Assembly: GCA_023266935.1 (NCBI GenBank)
Contig: JAHFOF010000005.1
Coordinates: forward strand, 1-35,250
DNA: 35,250 bases
Origin: a bacterium
Lineage (GTDB): Bacteria; Patescibacteriota; Minisyncoccia; Phycocordibacterales; Zambryskibacteraceae
Reading direction: 5' to 3'
Part shown: in pieces, positions 1 to 6,838 of the stretch
Layout: each line of letters begins with the position of its first letter
How positions within the stretch are numbered: the stretch's first letter is position 1
Made by a program: the position numbers and the translations under genes
The notes under the pieces: model-generated
What the model saw: the letters and a program-made list of their open reading frames with translations, nothing else
Told to the model about the DNA's origin: nothing
Databases searched by the model: none

Positions 1-686
1 ACACATCAGTCACTCTCACCATCATTCGTGCTTCAAAAAAACAAGCCTTTGATATAAAGGTTATTCGTGGAGTAATTAATATTCCGACCACAGAAACCAA
101 AAGCGTTGGCCCGGGAATTTTCAAAATTGATTTATACAGCTTTACGGCTGAATCTCCCAATCTCTTTCGTTCGGCCCTAAGACAATTCGTTGAATCTGGA
201 GATAATAAACTTATTTTGGACCTTCGAGGCAACCCAGGAGGATATCTTGAGGCGGCTATAGATATGGCCAGTTGGTTTCTCCCAAGCGGAAAGGTAGTGG
301 TCAGAGAGAGTTTTGGAAAAAACAAAGAAGAAACTATCTACAGAAGCAAGGGGTACAACGTTTTTACAGACAAACTAAAATTTGTCATCCTCGTCGATGG
401 TGGTTCGGCTTCAGCCGCAGAAATTCTTGCTGGTGCTCTTTCTGAACAAGGAAAGGCAACTTTGGTTGGAACAAAAACTTTCGGCAAAGGTTCTGTCCAA
501 GAATTAGTTGGCATCACCCCCAATACTTCACTAAAAGTAACTGTGGCTCGTTGGTTCACCCCAAACGGCGTATCTATTTCTAAACAAGGCATCACTCCTT
601 CAGTCGTGGTTCAACGCACTCAAGCAGACTTCGAGGCAGGTAAAGATCCTCAGCTCGATAAAGCTATCGAGATTCTAAATAAATAA
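1..686 (+). CDS. S41 family C-terminal processing peptidase (3' part)
   Basis: This is the end of a carboxy-terminal processing serine protease of the CtpA/Prc family, which trims proteins in the cell envelope. The frame is open from base 3, so the start lies outside the window. The first visible residues look like the end of a PDZ domain. The S41 core follows, with LRGNPGG (around bases 226-246), GGSASAAEILAGAL carrying the presumed nucleophile serine, and KTFGKGSVQ carrying the presumed catalytic lysine. The visible part is 227 residues. The stop codon overlaps the start of rplI by one base (TAATG), so the two are probably translationally coupled. The family call is firm; the substrate is unknown. 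Confidence 0.92.
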   Translation, partial: TSVTLTIIRASKKQAFDIKVIRGVINIPTTETKSVGPGIFKIDLYSFTAESPNLFRSALRQFVESGDNKLILDLRGNPGGYLEAAIDMASWFLPSGKVVVRESFGKNKEETIYRSKGYNVFTDKLKFVILVDGGSASAAEILAGALSEQGKATLVGTKTFGKGSVQELVGITPNTSLKVTVARWFTPNGVSISKQGITPSVVVQRTQADFEAGKDPQLDKAIEILNK

Positions 687-1123
687 TGAAAGTAATTTTA
701 TTAAAAGATATTAAAGGAGTAGGGAAGAGATTTGAAGAGAAAAATGTTTCAGATGGATATGCGATGAATCAACTCATTCCGAAAAAATTCGCTGTACCCG
801 CAAATGACGCAGGAACGGTGAAAACTTTGATAGCCAACAAAGTTGCTCAAGATTCTATAGAAAGACAACGACTCGAACAAACTATCCAGAAATTAAGCTC
901 AACCGAAATCAAACTCAAACTAAAGGCCAACGATCAAAATCATCTGTTCGCTTCTCTGAATGCTCAAAAAATTTCAGATTTATTAAAAAAAGAAAAAGAA
1001 ATAGAGATCTCTCCAGATTTAATCGAATTAAAAAACCCAATTAAGGAAATTGGAGTTTTCGAAGTTCCTGTGCGAGTAGGGGAGAAGGAAACTAGGTTTA
1101 TGCTTGTGGTAGAACGTGCATAA
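686..1123 (+). CDS. rplI: Ribosomal protein bL9
   Basis: This is large-subunit protein L9, which binds 23S rRNA through its N-terminal domain and reaches out along the ribosome surface. The start [17 protein letters not shown] and the stretch up to [15 protein letters not shown] are typical of the RNA-binding N domain. A charged helix follows (residues 50-80) and then a C-terminal domain; 145 residues is normal. Translation starts inside the stop of the S41 protease gene (TAATG). Its 3' end runs 26 bases into the end of the convergent rpmA. Some CPR lineages lack bL9, so its presence helps place this genome outside them. Confidence 0.95.
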   Translation: MKVILLKDIKGVGKRFEEKNVSDGYAMNQLIPKKFAVPANDAGTVKTLIANKVAQDSIERQRLEQTIQKLSSTEIKLKLKANDQNHLFASLNAQKISDLLKKEKEIEISPDLIELKNPIKEIGVFEVPVRVGEKETRFMLVVERA

Positions 1124-1379
1124 TTTTCTTCACTACAACCTTGTTGTCAAAATGCATCTTTCGTTTGTAGCCGAGTTTTACTTCGCCGTCCTTGAGAGCG
1201 AATAGAGTATGGTCTGTTCCTATTCCTACGTTTTTACCAGGCAATACATCTGTACCTCTCTGACGAACTAAAACAGCACCCATTCGAGCGAATGAGCCGT
1301 GGTTAGCCTTAATCCCAAGATATTTTGGATTAGAATCTCGGCCGTTTTTTGTTGTTCCTGCGGATTTCTTATGTGCCAT
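1098..1379 (-). CDS. rpmA: Ribosomal protein bL27
   Basis: This is large-subunit protein L27, whose N-terminal tail reaches the peptidyl transferase centre. The protein starts [19 protein letters not shown], the mature-type L27 N-terminus without the cleaved leader known from Firmicutes, and continues with LGIKANHG and [17 protein letters not shown]. It has 93 residues, normal for the family. It stands apart from rplU, its usual partner. The 3' end overlaps rplI on the other strand. Upstream it carries one copy of the 21-base motif described at 1382-1402 and faces the divergent gene at 1420. Confidence 0.96.
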   Translation of the reverse strand: MAHKKSAGTTKNGRDSNPKYLGIKANHGSFARMGAVLVRQRGTDVLPGKNVGIGTDHTLFALKDGEVKLGYKRKMHFDNKVVVKKIMHVLPQA

Positions 1380-1381
1380 GG

Positions 1382-1402
1382 TATTTACGGTGAGTTAATC
1401 GA
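1382..1402 (-). repeat. 21-base start-proximal motif, copy 1 (before rpmA)
   Basis: The plus strand reads ATTTACGGTGAG TTAATCGAG-like here (starting TATTTACGGTGAG at 1382). It aligns with copies before gltX (5675-5695), rpsK (20583-20603) and mnmA (28055-28075). This is the most diverged copy and the only one with no upstream same-strand gene. It lies between the rpmA start codon and the divergent promoter of the gene at 1420, which it overlaps. Confidence 0.5.
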
Positions 1403-1412
1403 GCCGTATAAT
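1384..1412 (+). promoter_or_regulatory. Promoter of the gene at 1420 (leaderless type)
   Basis: TTTACG (1384-1389), a 17-base spacer and a perfect TATAAT (1407-1412) lie directly before the ATG at 1420, leaving only seven bases. A start site about seven bases after the -10 box falls on or next to the ATG, so the mRNA would have no leader. No Shine-Dalgarno sequence is present. Confidence 0.6.
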
Positions 1413-1419
1413 TGACCGA

Positions 1420-1800
1420 ATGAGTGTATCAGAAACCGTTGATTTTGACAAGAATGGGGAAGTAGTACGCTTCTCTCCATTTCGCCGATTATTTCTAGCT
1501 TTGATTATCATCCTTGTGGCCTTATTGTCTTTTGGTTTGGGAAAACTAAGTGAACAGAATGGTTCAACTATAAGCATAGAATCAGGTTCTGTCTTGAATC
1601 GATCAGCTTCTGAAGCCCAAACATCCTCTGCTGTACTATCCGTGCCTACAGGAGGCGTATATGCCTCGAGCAAGGGGACTAAATACTATTATTCTTGGTG
1701 TAAAAGTACTGTTTCTGAAGCCAATAAAGTAACTTTCGTTGATTCAAAGACTGCCGAATCAGCTGGGTACACGCTTGCTTCAAACTGCAAGCCCAAATAG
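1420..1800 (+). CDS. Single-pass membrane protein with Ada-like C-terminal domain
   Basis: This is a 126-residue protein of unknown function. Residues 1-22 are charged and cytoplasmic, residues 23-41 form one hydrophobic membrane segment (LFLALIIILVALLSFGLG), and a Ser-rich linker runs to about 77. The C-terminal part (VYASSKGTKYYYSWC to SAGYTLASNC, residues 80-123) resembles the small metal-binding fold of Ada and nuclease-attached domains, whose pattern is S-x-K-x-Y-H...C, then NxxxF, then AGYxPCxxC. Here only two cysteines remain (C94, C123), so zinc binding is doubtful. The start follows TATAAT by seven bases. It has no operon partner. Confidence 0.75.
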   Translation: MSVSETVDFDKNGEVVRFSPFRRLFLALIIILVALLSFGLGKLSEQNGSTISIESGSVLNRSASEAQTSSAVLSVPTGGVYASSKGTKYYYSWCKSTVSEANKVTFVDSKTAESAGYTLASNCKPK

Positions 1801-1878
1801 ATTGAATAATGATCTGGGGATATGTGGAATATATGGCTAGTTAGAGCCGTTATTAGACCATTAAAATCATTAAATGTC

Positions 1879-1907
1879 TTGACTTTTTTGTTGAAAGGTG
1901 CTAGTAT
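1879..1907 (+). promoter_or_regulatory. Sigma-70-type promoter upstream of the lysozyme-like gene
   Basis: TTGACT (1879-1884), 17 bases, TAGTAT (1902-1907, continuing into TATAAA at 1905-1910). The predicted start is near 1913-1914. Unlike most promoters here it is far from an obvious long reading frame: the intact lysozyme frame begins at 2081. Confidence 0.6.
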
Positions 1908-1914
1908 AAAGGGG

Positions 1915-1937
1915 AATCAGCTAGGGCTGATTTTTCG
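1915..1937 (+). terminator. Stem-loop with T-rich tail just after the promoter
   Basis: AATCAGC (1915-1921) pairs perfectly with GCTGATT (1926-1932) around a four-base loop, followed by TTTCGTTT. In shape it is an intrinsic terminator and could end the transcript of the 1420-1800 gene. However, it begins only one or two bases after the predicted start site of the promoter at 1879, so on that transcript it would be a 5' hairpin and may instead stabilise the mRNA. Confidence 0.4.
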
Positions 1938-1957
1938 TTTAGTGAGATACGACGGTT

Positions 1958-2080
1958 ATGGCATCTAAAGTTAAAAGTTTATCCCATTGTTATTTTACAG
2001 CTTACGACTCTTAGTCTCTTGCAGCTGTCGTTCCTGCCATAGTAGCGGGTGACCAGGTCACTTATACCAAGGTAGAGAAG
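1958..2080 (+). pseudogene. Possible disrupted export leader of the lysozyme-like gene
   Basis: An ATG at 1958 is in frame with the ATG at 2081 but meets a TAG at 2012 after 18 codons. After that stop the frame is open and reads SLAAVVPAIVAG, which looks like the end of a signal peptide. A neighbouring frame between 1975 and 2019 reads KFIPLLFYSLRLLVS, a good hydrophobic core. MASKVK plus that core plus SLAAVVPAIVAG would make a complete signal peptide, but two opposite one-base shifts would be needed. Causes could be mutation, sequencing error or recoding. The ATG at 1958 may instead open a short leader peptide. Confidence 0.4.
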
Positions 2081-2464
2081 ATGGAGATAGCGCAGCCCAA
2101 AGAAGTGAAATCTATAGACTATGCGCCGATTACCGATCCAAAGAATGTCAAAGAGTTTGTTGGTGATTATTTTGCCGACATTCCAATACTAGCAAGGATT
2201 GCGGGATGTGAATCTCATAATCGTCAATATGATTCAAATGGAAACGTATTGAGAGGAGAGAAGAACAAATTTGATATCGGTGTGATGCAGATCAATGAAC
2301 TGTACCACTCTGATGATTCAAAAGACCTCGGTTTGAACATTTATACTATCGATGGGAATGTGGCATTTGCCAAGCACCTGTATGAGAAGTATGGAACCAA
2401 GCCTTGGGCGTCTTCATCCGCTTGTTGGGGACATTCTAGCGCATCGGAAATCGCAAGGAAATAA
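2081..2464 (+). CDS. Lysozyme-like/SLT-type transglycosylase domain protein
   Basis: This 127-residue protein is built like the lysozyme-fold transglycosylases that cleave peptidoglycan. After about 40 linker residues comes IPILARIAGCESHNRQYD, with the presumed catalytic glutamate in CES, then FDIGVMQINELYH (the G-x-MQIN motif) and LNIYTIDGNVAFAKHLYEKYGTKPWASSSACW near the end. The ATG at 2081 is the first usable start in the intact frame, but a protein starting there has no export signal, odd for a wall enzyme (see the disrupted leader at 1958-2080). A strong hairpin terminator follows the stop. The fold call is fairly firm; whether the gene is functional is open. Confidence 0.75.
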   Translation: MEIAQPKEVKSIDYAPITDPKNVKEFVGDYFADIPILARIAGCESHNRQYDSNGNVLRGEKNKFDIGVMQINELYHSDDSKDLGLNIYTIDGNVAFAKHLYEKYGTKPWASSSACWGHSSASEIARK

Positions 2465-2482
2465 TCTCCTAATATGATTAAC

Positions 2483-2518
2483 AAAAACTCCACCGAGCAA
2501 TCGTGTGGAGTTTTTGTT
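2483..2518. terminator. Bidirectional intrinsic terminator
   Basis: AAAAACTCCAC (2483-2493) pairs with GTGGAGTTTTT (2505-2515) across an 11-base loop. T runs flank the stem on both strands, so it can end the plus-strand lysozyme-like gene and also the long minus-strand series that finishes at 2638. Confidence 0.8.
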
Positions 2519-2637
2519 TAAACAGAGTTTTTTGTAGTGGGGAAGTGAGGTTATTAGATATAGAAGCGTGTCGCACAATATATCTTTATACCCATATATC
2601 TATAAACAAACCCTCCCCCATTATCAAAAAATAAAAA

Positions 2638-2745
2638 TTAGTCGAGAAGCGTTTCCCACCACTTAAAAGTGTAATGCATGAATGCATAAAGAGGTCCATA
2701 GATTGGGAGTAAGAGAAAAAATAATACTGTTTTTAAGATCTTCAT
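2638..2745 (-). CDS. Small hydrophobic protein (35 residues)
   Basis: A short frame starting ATG AAG ATC (2745) encodes MKILKTVLFFLLLPIYGPLY, then AFMHYTFKWWETLLD. It has a basic start, one hydrophobic segment of about 16 residues and an aromatic amphipathic tail with a Trp pair. It begins 24 bases after the stop of the 96-residue membrane protein and runs in the same direction; an AGGG about ten bases before the ATG may be a ribosome binding site. No family is recognised. It is probably the last gene of the minus-strand series before the shared terminator. Confidence 0.5.
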   Translation of the reverse strand: MKILKTVLFFLLLPIYGPLYAFMHYTFKWWETLLD

Positions 2746-2769
2746 AGACCATTACCCTATCAAAGTTGA

Positions 2770-3060
2770 CTACTTAATTCCAGCTGCAGCGTTCTGTTGA
2801 CCCCATTGTAAAAACGATTGAAAATTAGCCCAAATAACACCAACCAAAGGAAAGAAAATTTGATTTTGAACAAATGTAACTGAAGGGCCAATTACTGACC
2901 ATATCGTTCCAAAAACTTGTTGAGTGTAGTTAATAGTGCTTTGACCTTGGGGTGTCCCTGCGGCTTCGAAAACAGAAAAATTATATAAATATTTGAGGAC
3001 AATAAGCGCGATGATGATTAAAATTATCAAACCGATGAATCCTCCTTTTTTAGATTTCAT
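2770..3060 (-). CDS. Small membrane protein, function unknown
   Basis: A 96-residue protein with a Lys-rich start (MKSKKGG) and a strong membrane helix (residues 8-24, FIGLIILIIIALIVLKY). A second, weaker hydrophobic part (residues 50-85) is rich in aromatic residues and Gln and may lie along or in the membrane. It follows the M23 peptidase gene in the same direction after about 34 bases and is followed by the 35-residue protein. A TATAAA box lies eight bases before the ATG (3069-3074). No family is recognised; a role beside the envelope peptidase is a guess from position. Confidence 0.7.
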   Translation of the reverse strand: MKSKKGGFIGLIILIIIALIVLKYLYNFSVFEAAGTPQGQSTINYTQQVFGTIWSVIGPSVTFVQNQIFFPLVGVIWANFQSFLQWGQQNAAAGIK

Positions 3061-3094
3061 TTTATTTTTTTATATCGTCCATATTGCATTAATT

Positions 3095-4375
3095 CTAATT
3101 CAAGGGTGGCAAGTAAGCAAGTGGATCAAGATAAGCCTGAAGTGGGGCAGCAACAGTTTTTATTCCTGTACAGTTAGACGAACCAAGAGTCGAAGCATCT
3201 ACAATTCTCACACCCGCCGTCGCATACAATCCAAAGTGTAAATGCGGGCCAGTTGCATAACCAGTGTTACCACTATAGCCAATAATCTGTCCAGTTTGAA
3301 CTGTTTGTCCTGGATTAACTAAAACACTAGAAAAGTGACCATAAATTGTTGAAAGACCGTTATCATGTTTAATCAAAACCCATTTGCCATACTGGCATCC
3401 TTTTTTAGTTTTATAATTTTCTGTATCAGTTACAGTTCCAGCAAGAGCAGCAAATACGGGCGTTCCTATACTAGCTCTAAAATCCATCCCTCCATGTCTG
3501 GCTGTTGTTTTATAGAGTTTGGCTGCTTCGGGGGTATAACCAAAGTATTGGGTGATGGTGATACTAGAAAGTGGCCACACAAGTACTCCCCTTTTTGAAG
3601 ATGGAATGGCTGATGGGTCTAAAGTAACCTTGAGTTGAGATTCATAAAGATATTGTTGTTCTTCAAATTTTTTTTCTAACGCGATGTTGTCGGCCAACAT
3701 TTTCTGATAAATTGTTTCTTGACCCTGAGTTTGAACAAGGAGTTTAGTTTTTTCTGCTTGGGTGGTTTCTACTACGGTTTTTTGTCCTCCGAGCTCTGTT
3801 TTAAGTCCAACTAGTTGTTCTTTTGCCTTTTCTTTTTCTTCTTTTTTCTGTTTCAACATTTCTTGTGCCTGTTGAAGTTTAGATATTTCACTTAGTAGAT
3901 TATTTTGGAGCCCTTCTAATGTATCCCTCTCGGTCCACATTTCACTAATATTTTTATCGTTTAACATATTCATAACGATTGAATCAGAATCATACCCAGC
4001 TAATTGTTTTATGGCTGTAGAAATTGCTTTTTCATGAATACTTACTTGATTTTGTTTGTCGTTTACAGAATTTTGCAATGACTGAATACTTAGGTTGGCC
4101 GTTGTTATTTTAGATTGAGTAATTTTTATATCATTAGTGAGTTTGGTTTTTGTAGTATCCAAAGCTTTTATATTGGTTTGGAGAGTATCCTTGTGTTGAC
4201 CTATGGCTTCTAATTCGGCTTGAAGTTTTTTTTGTTGTTCTAATAAGGCGTCTCGTTGTTTTTGAGTATCAACAATCATTTGTTGAAGGTCATTAGCACT
4301 TTGAGCAAAATTCACTTTTGGTGCAAAAGTAAAGGTTAATAAACATATTAAAAAAAGAACAAAAAACTTTTTCAT
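3095..4375 (-). CDS. Secreted M23 (LytM-type) peptidase with long coiled coil
   Basis: A 426-residue exported protein of the EnvC/LytM layout. Residues 1-24 are a signal peptide ending near FAQS. Residues 27-245 are a long Gln/Lys/Glu-rich coiled coil. Residues 263-390 are the M23 domain, with the zinc ligands HGGMD (H294, D298) and HLH (H378, H380) plus YGHF (H347), all present. Active family members cut peptide crosslinks in peptidoglycan; EnvC-type members with lost ligands only activate amidases, so intact ligands favour an active enzyme. The start ATG directly follows the gltX stop (TAA ATG, no gap). The tail beyond residue 390 carries a Cys pair partner (C327, C402). Confidence 0.92.
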   Translation of the reverse strand: MKKFFVLFLICLLTFTFAPKVNFAQSANDLQQMIVDTQKQRDALLEQQKKLQAELEAIGQHKDTLQTNIKALDTTKTKLTNDIKITQSKITTANLSIQSLQNSVNDKQNQVSIHEKAISTAIKQLAGYDSDSIVMNMLNDKNISEMWTERDTLEGLQNNLLSEISKLQQAQEMLKQKKEEKEKAKEQLVGLKTELGGQKTVVETTQAEKTKLLVQTQGQETIYQKMLADNIALEKKFEEQQYLYESQLKVTLDPSAIPSSKRGVLVWPLSSITITQYFGYTPEAAKLYKTTARHGGMDFRASIGTPVFAALAGTVTDTENYKTKKGCQYGKWVLIKHDNGLSTIYGHFSSVLVNPGQTVQTGQIIGYSGNTGYATGPHLHFGLYATAGVRIVDASTLGSSNCTGIKTVAAPLQAYLDPLAYLPPLN

Positions 4376-5671
4376 TTATTTTAATAGCCCGATGGCCTTG
4401 TTTACTCTTTCAGTAGATTTTTCTTTCCCTAGTATTTCTAAAAGAGTAAACGGATCGGGAGATTTATCTTTACCGGATAGGGCATAGCGCAAGGGCCAAA
4501 GAACGTTACCCTTCCCTACCAGCTCGGCATAACTCATTATAGCTTCATTATCGTCTAAAACATCCAAGATTTTAGTTAAATGTTTTTTGGCTTCAATAGA
4601 ATTTGAATCTTTCCAAGCAATTTTCTCTGAATCAAGTTCCGGTTCATTAAAATAATAGTCTAACTCCCCCACTTCAATAAGTTTATCTACATCCGAATAA
4701 ACCTCGATACGCTCAAATATTAAATTAACTATTTTTGAATTTATATCAGTGTTAGCAAATTTATTTTTTATTCTTTTTTCAATTTCTTTTTTACTATTTT
4801 CTTCATATAGTCTTAGGTGTTCTTTGTTAATCCAGCGAAGTTTTTTTTCATCGAAGATAGCACCACTTTTTTGAACTTTTTCTATATCGAAAGTTTTTTC
4901 TAATTCTACCAAAGAGAATATTTCTTGTTCTGTACCTGGATTCCAACCCAAGAGAGCATAAAAATTGAGTAGTGCTTCTGGTAAATACCCTTGTTTTTTA
5001 TAAAAATCTATCCAAACTGCTTCACCATGATTACGTTTGGAAAGTTTTTTTCTATCATTATCTAAGATAAGGGGAAGGTGGGCATAAATAGGTCTGGTTG
5101 CTCCAATTGCTTCTTGAATCAAAATTTGTCTGGGAGTATTAGAGATATGATCTTCTCCTCGAATAATATGCGTTATCCCCATTTCGAAGTCATCTATTAC
5201 TACGGCGAGATGATAGAGAGGTTCTTCTAAGGATTTAGCTATAACAAAGTCTTTTAATTCTGTTGTATCGAATTCGACTTGACCTCGAATCAAATCATCA
5301 AAAACAATTTTTTTGTTTGGATTTTTAAATCTCACCACTTCGTTTCTTTGTCCTTCTTCGGTAGGTGTTTCTTGCGAAATATAGGCGAAGCCATCGTCTA
5401 TCATTTTTTTTAAATATTTTCTGTATATTTCAGTTCTTTCTGATTGCTTAAAAAACTCATCGTATTTTAAACCAAGCCACTCTAAACCATCTAAAATATT
5501 TTTTTCAAACTCAGCCGTGGAACGTTCTTTGTCGGTGTCTTCAATGCGTAGAATAAATTTTCCTCCATATTTTTTAGCAAAGAGATAGTTAAAAAGCGTC
5601 GTGCGAGCTGTTCCAATATGAAGATTCCCAGTAGGAGAAGGGGCCATCCTGACTATTATTTTTTTATCCAT
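4376..5671 (-). CDS. gltX: Glutamyl-tRNA synthetase
   Basis: A class I synthetase that charges tRNA-Glu. The HIGH-type motif is HIGT (residues 18-21, within PSPTGNLHIGTART) and the KMSKS-type motif is KLSKR (209-213). At 431 residues it is shorter than the usual 460-500, with the shortening in the C-terminal anticodon-binding part. In organisms without GlnRS this enzyme also charges tRNA-Gln for later amidation; whether that holds here cannot be seen. It lies between murG and the M23 gene. Only the 21-base motif at 5675-5695 separates it from the murG stop, and the TATAAA inside that motif sits four bases before the ATG. Confidence 0.96.
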   Translation of the reverse strand: MDKKIIVRMAPSPTGNLHIGTARTTLFNYLFAKKYGGKFILRIEDTDKERSTAEFEKNILDGLEWLGLKYDEFFKQSERTEIYRKYLKKMIDDGFAYISQETPTEEGQRNEVVRFKNPNKKIVFDDLIRGQVEFDTTELKDFVIAKSLEEPLYHLAVVIDDFEMGITHIIRGEDHISNTPRQILIQEAIGATRPIYAHLPLILDNDRKKLSKRNHGEAVWIDFYKKQGYLPEALLNFYALLGWNPGTEQEIFSLVELEKTFDIEKVQKSGAIFDEKKLRWINKEHLRLYEENSKKEIEKRIKNKFANTDINSKIVNLIFERIEVYSDVDKLIEVGELDYYFNEPELDSEKIAWKDSNSIEAKKHLTKILDVLDDNEAIMSYAELVGKGNVLWPLRYALSGKDKSPDPFTLLEILGKEKSTERVNKAIGLLK

Positions 5672-5674
5672 TTT

Positions 5675-5695
5675 ATTTATAGTGAGTTTGTCGAA
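5675..5695 (-). repeat. 21-base start-proximal motif, copy 2 (murG-gltX)
   Basis: In the gene direction it runs TTCGACAAACTCAC then TATAAAT. It begins directly after the murG stop TAA and ends three bases before the gltX ATG, so it makes up nearly the whole gap. Confidence 0.65.
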
Positions 5696-6838
5696 TTATT
5701 TTTCTATTTCGTGACTTAAGGCAATTTTGAGTATTTCTTCAGCCACCAACTTGGCTGCGTCTGGCTTATAAAATTCTCTTGCTGCTTTTTGCATTTTACT
5801 TCGTTCAGGTAAATTATTGATTAATCGATCTATTTCTGCTCCTAAAATATTCGCGGTGAGATTGTCTTGTTCTATTACTTCACATGCCCCAGCACGAGCA
5901 TAGGCAAAGGCATTTGAACGTTGGTCATGACTAACCGGTTCTGGTATAGGAACAATGATAGAAGGCAATCCCCAACTAGCTATTTCAAAGATGGTTGACC
6001 CAGCTCTAGAAACTACAACCGAAGCAACACCGGCGGACATTCTCATGGCTAACGCATTTAAATAATCAAATGGTTTATATCTATCAGCATGTTGAGAACC
6101 ATGGAGAACTGCCTCAGCTGTTTCTTTTACCTCAGCGAATTTTTCTTTGCCGGTTTGATGAATAATGGCATATTTTTCTACAAGCTTAGACAAATCTTCT
6201 ATCAAAATATTATTAATGTGTTCAGAACCGAGAGAACCACCGAGAACAAGAACAATGGGGATATTCTCTTCAATCTTTAAAAATTCTCTTGCACCAATAG
6301 AAATGGGGTCGGCAATATCTTTTCTAACTGGATTGCCTGTGTGAGCCACTCTGTCTTGTCTATCTTTAGGAAAATATTGAGCCGCATCAGCATATGAGAC
6401 TGCAATTTTGTCTGCAAATTTACTGGCCCATAAACTTACTCGTCCAGGTACACTATCTGATTCGTGTATAACTACAGGAATGTGTAAAAGCTTGGCGGCC
6501 AAGAGTGTTGGAAAACTCGCATATCCCCCTTTCCCAAATACTACATCTGGATAAATAGAATAAACTTGATAAATAGACACAAGAACTCCCCAACCAGTTT
6601 TAAACAAGTCAAAAAAATTTAAAATAGAAAAATATCTTCGAATTTTCCCCGCCGTGTTTTTTTTATAGATGACACCGTTTTCAAAAAGTAACCCAGAGTT
6701 ATATGGGTTGGGAGACATATAATACAACTCTGGGGTAAGAAGGTGTTTATCTTTAACTAATTTATTTAGTTCTTCTACAACAGCAATGATGGGATAAAAA
6801 TGACCACCTGTTCCTCCTCCAGTAAAAAGAATTCTCAT
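5696..6838 (-). CDS. murG: UDP-GlcNAc:lipid I N-acetylglucosaminyltransferase MurG
   Basis: This enzyme adds GlcNAc to lipid I to make lipid II, the membrane-bound peptidoglycan building block, on the inner face of the membrane. The N-terminal motif TGGGTGGHFYP (residues 6-16) and the C-terminal UDP-GlcNAc-binding region SRAGSTIFEIASWGLPSI are typical of MurG. At 380 residues it is about the usual size. The start overlaps the ftsW end by four bases (ATGA), and with mraY and ftsW it forms a remnant of the division and cell-wall cluster. The call is firm. Confidence 0.95.
   Translation of the reverse strand: MRILFTGGGTGGHFYPIIAVVEELNKLVKDKHLLTPELYYMSPNPYNSGLLFENGVIYKKNTAGKIRRYFSILNFFDLFKTGWGVLVSIYQVYSIYPDVVFGKGGYASFPTLLAAKLLHIPVVIHESDSVPGRVSLWASKFADKIAVSYADAAQYFPKDRQDRVAHTGNPVRKDIADPISIGAREFLKIEENIPIVLVLGGSLGSEHINNILIEDLSKLVEKYAIIHQTGKEKFAEVKETAEAVLHGSQHADRYKPFDYLNALAMRMSAGVASVVVSRAGSTIFEIASWGLPSIIVPIPEPVSHDQRSNAFAYARAGACEVIEQDNLTANILGAEIDRLINNLPERSKMQKAAREFYKPDAAKLVAEEILKIALSHEIEK

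Noticed and set aside
1395-1673. A 92-codon minus-strand frame upstream of rpmA
   Set aside because: It is antisense to the gene at 1420, which has a better promoter and a protein with a membrane segment and recognisable fold.
1842-1858. Hairpin GGCT-N6-AGCC after the gene at 1420
   Set aside because: A four-base stem without a T run is too weak to call a terminator.
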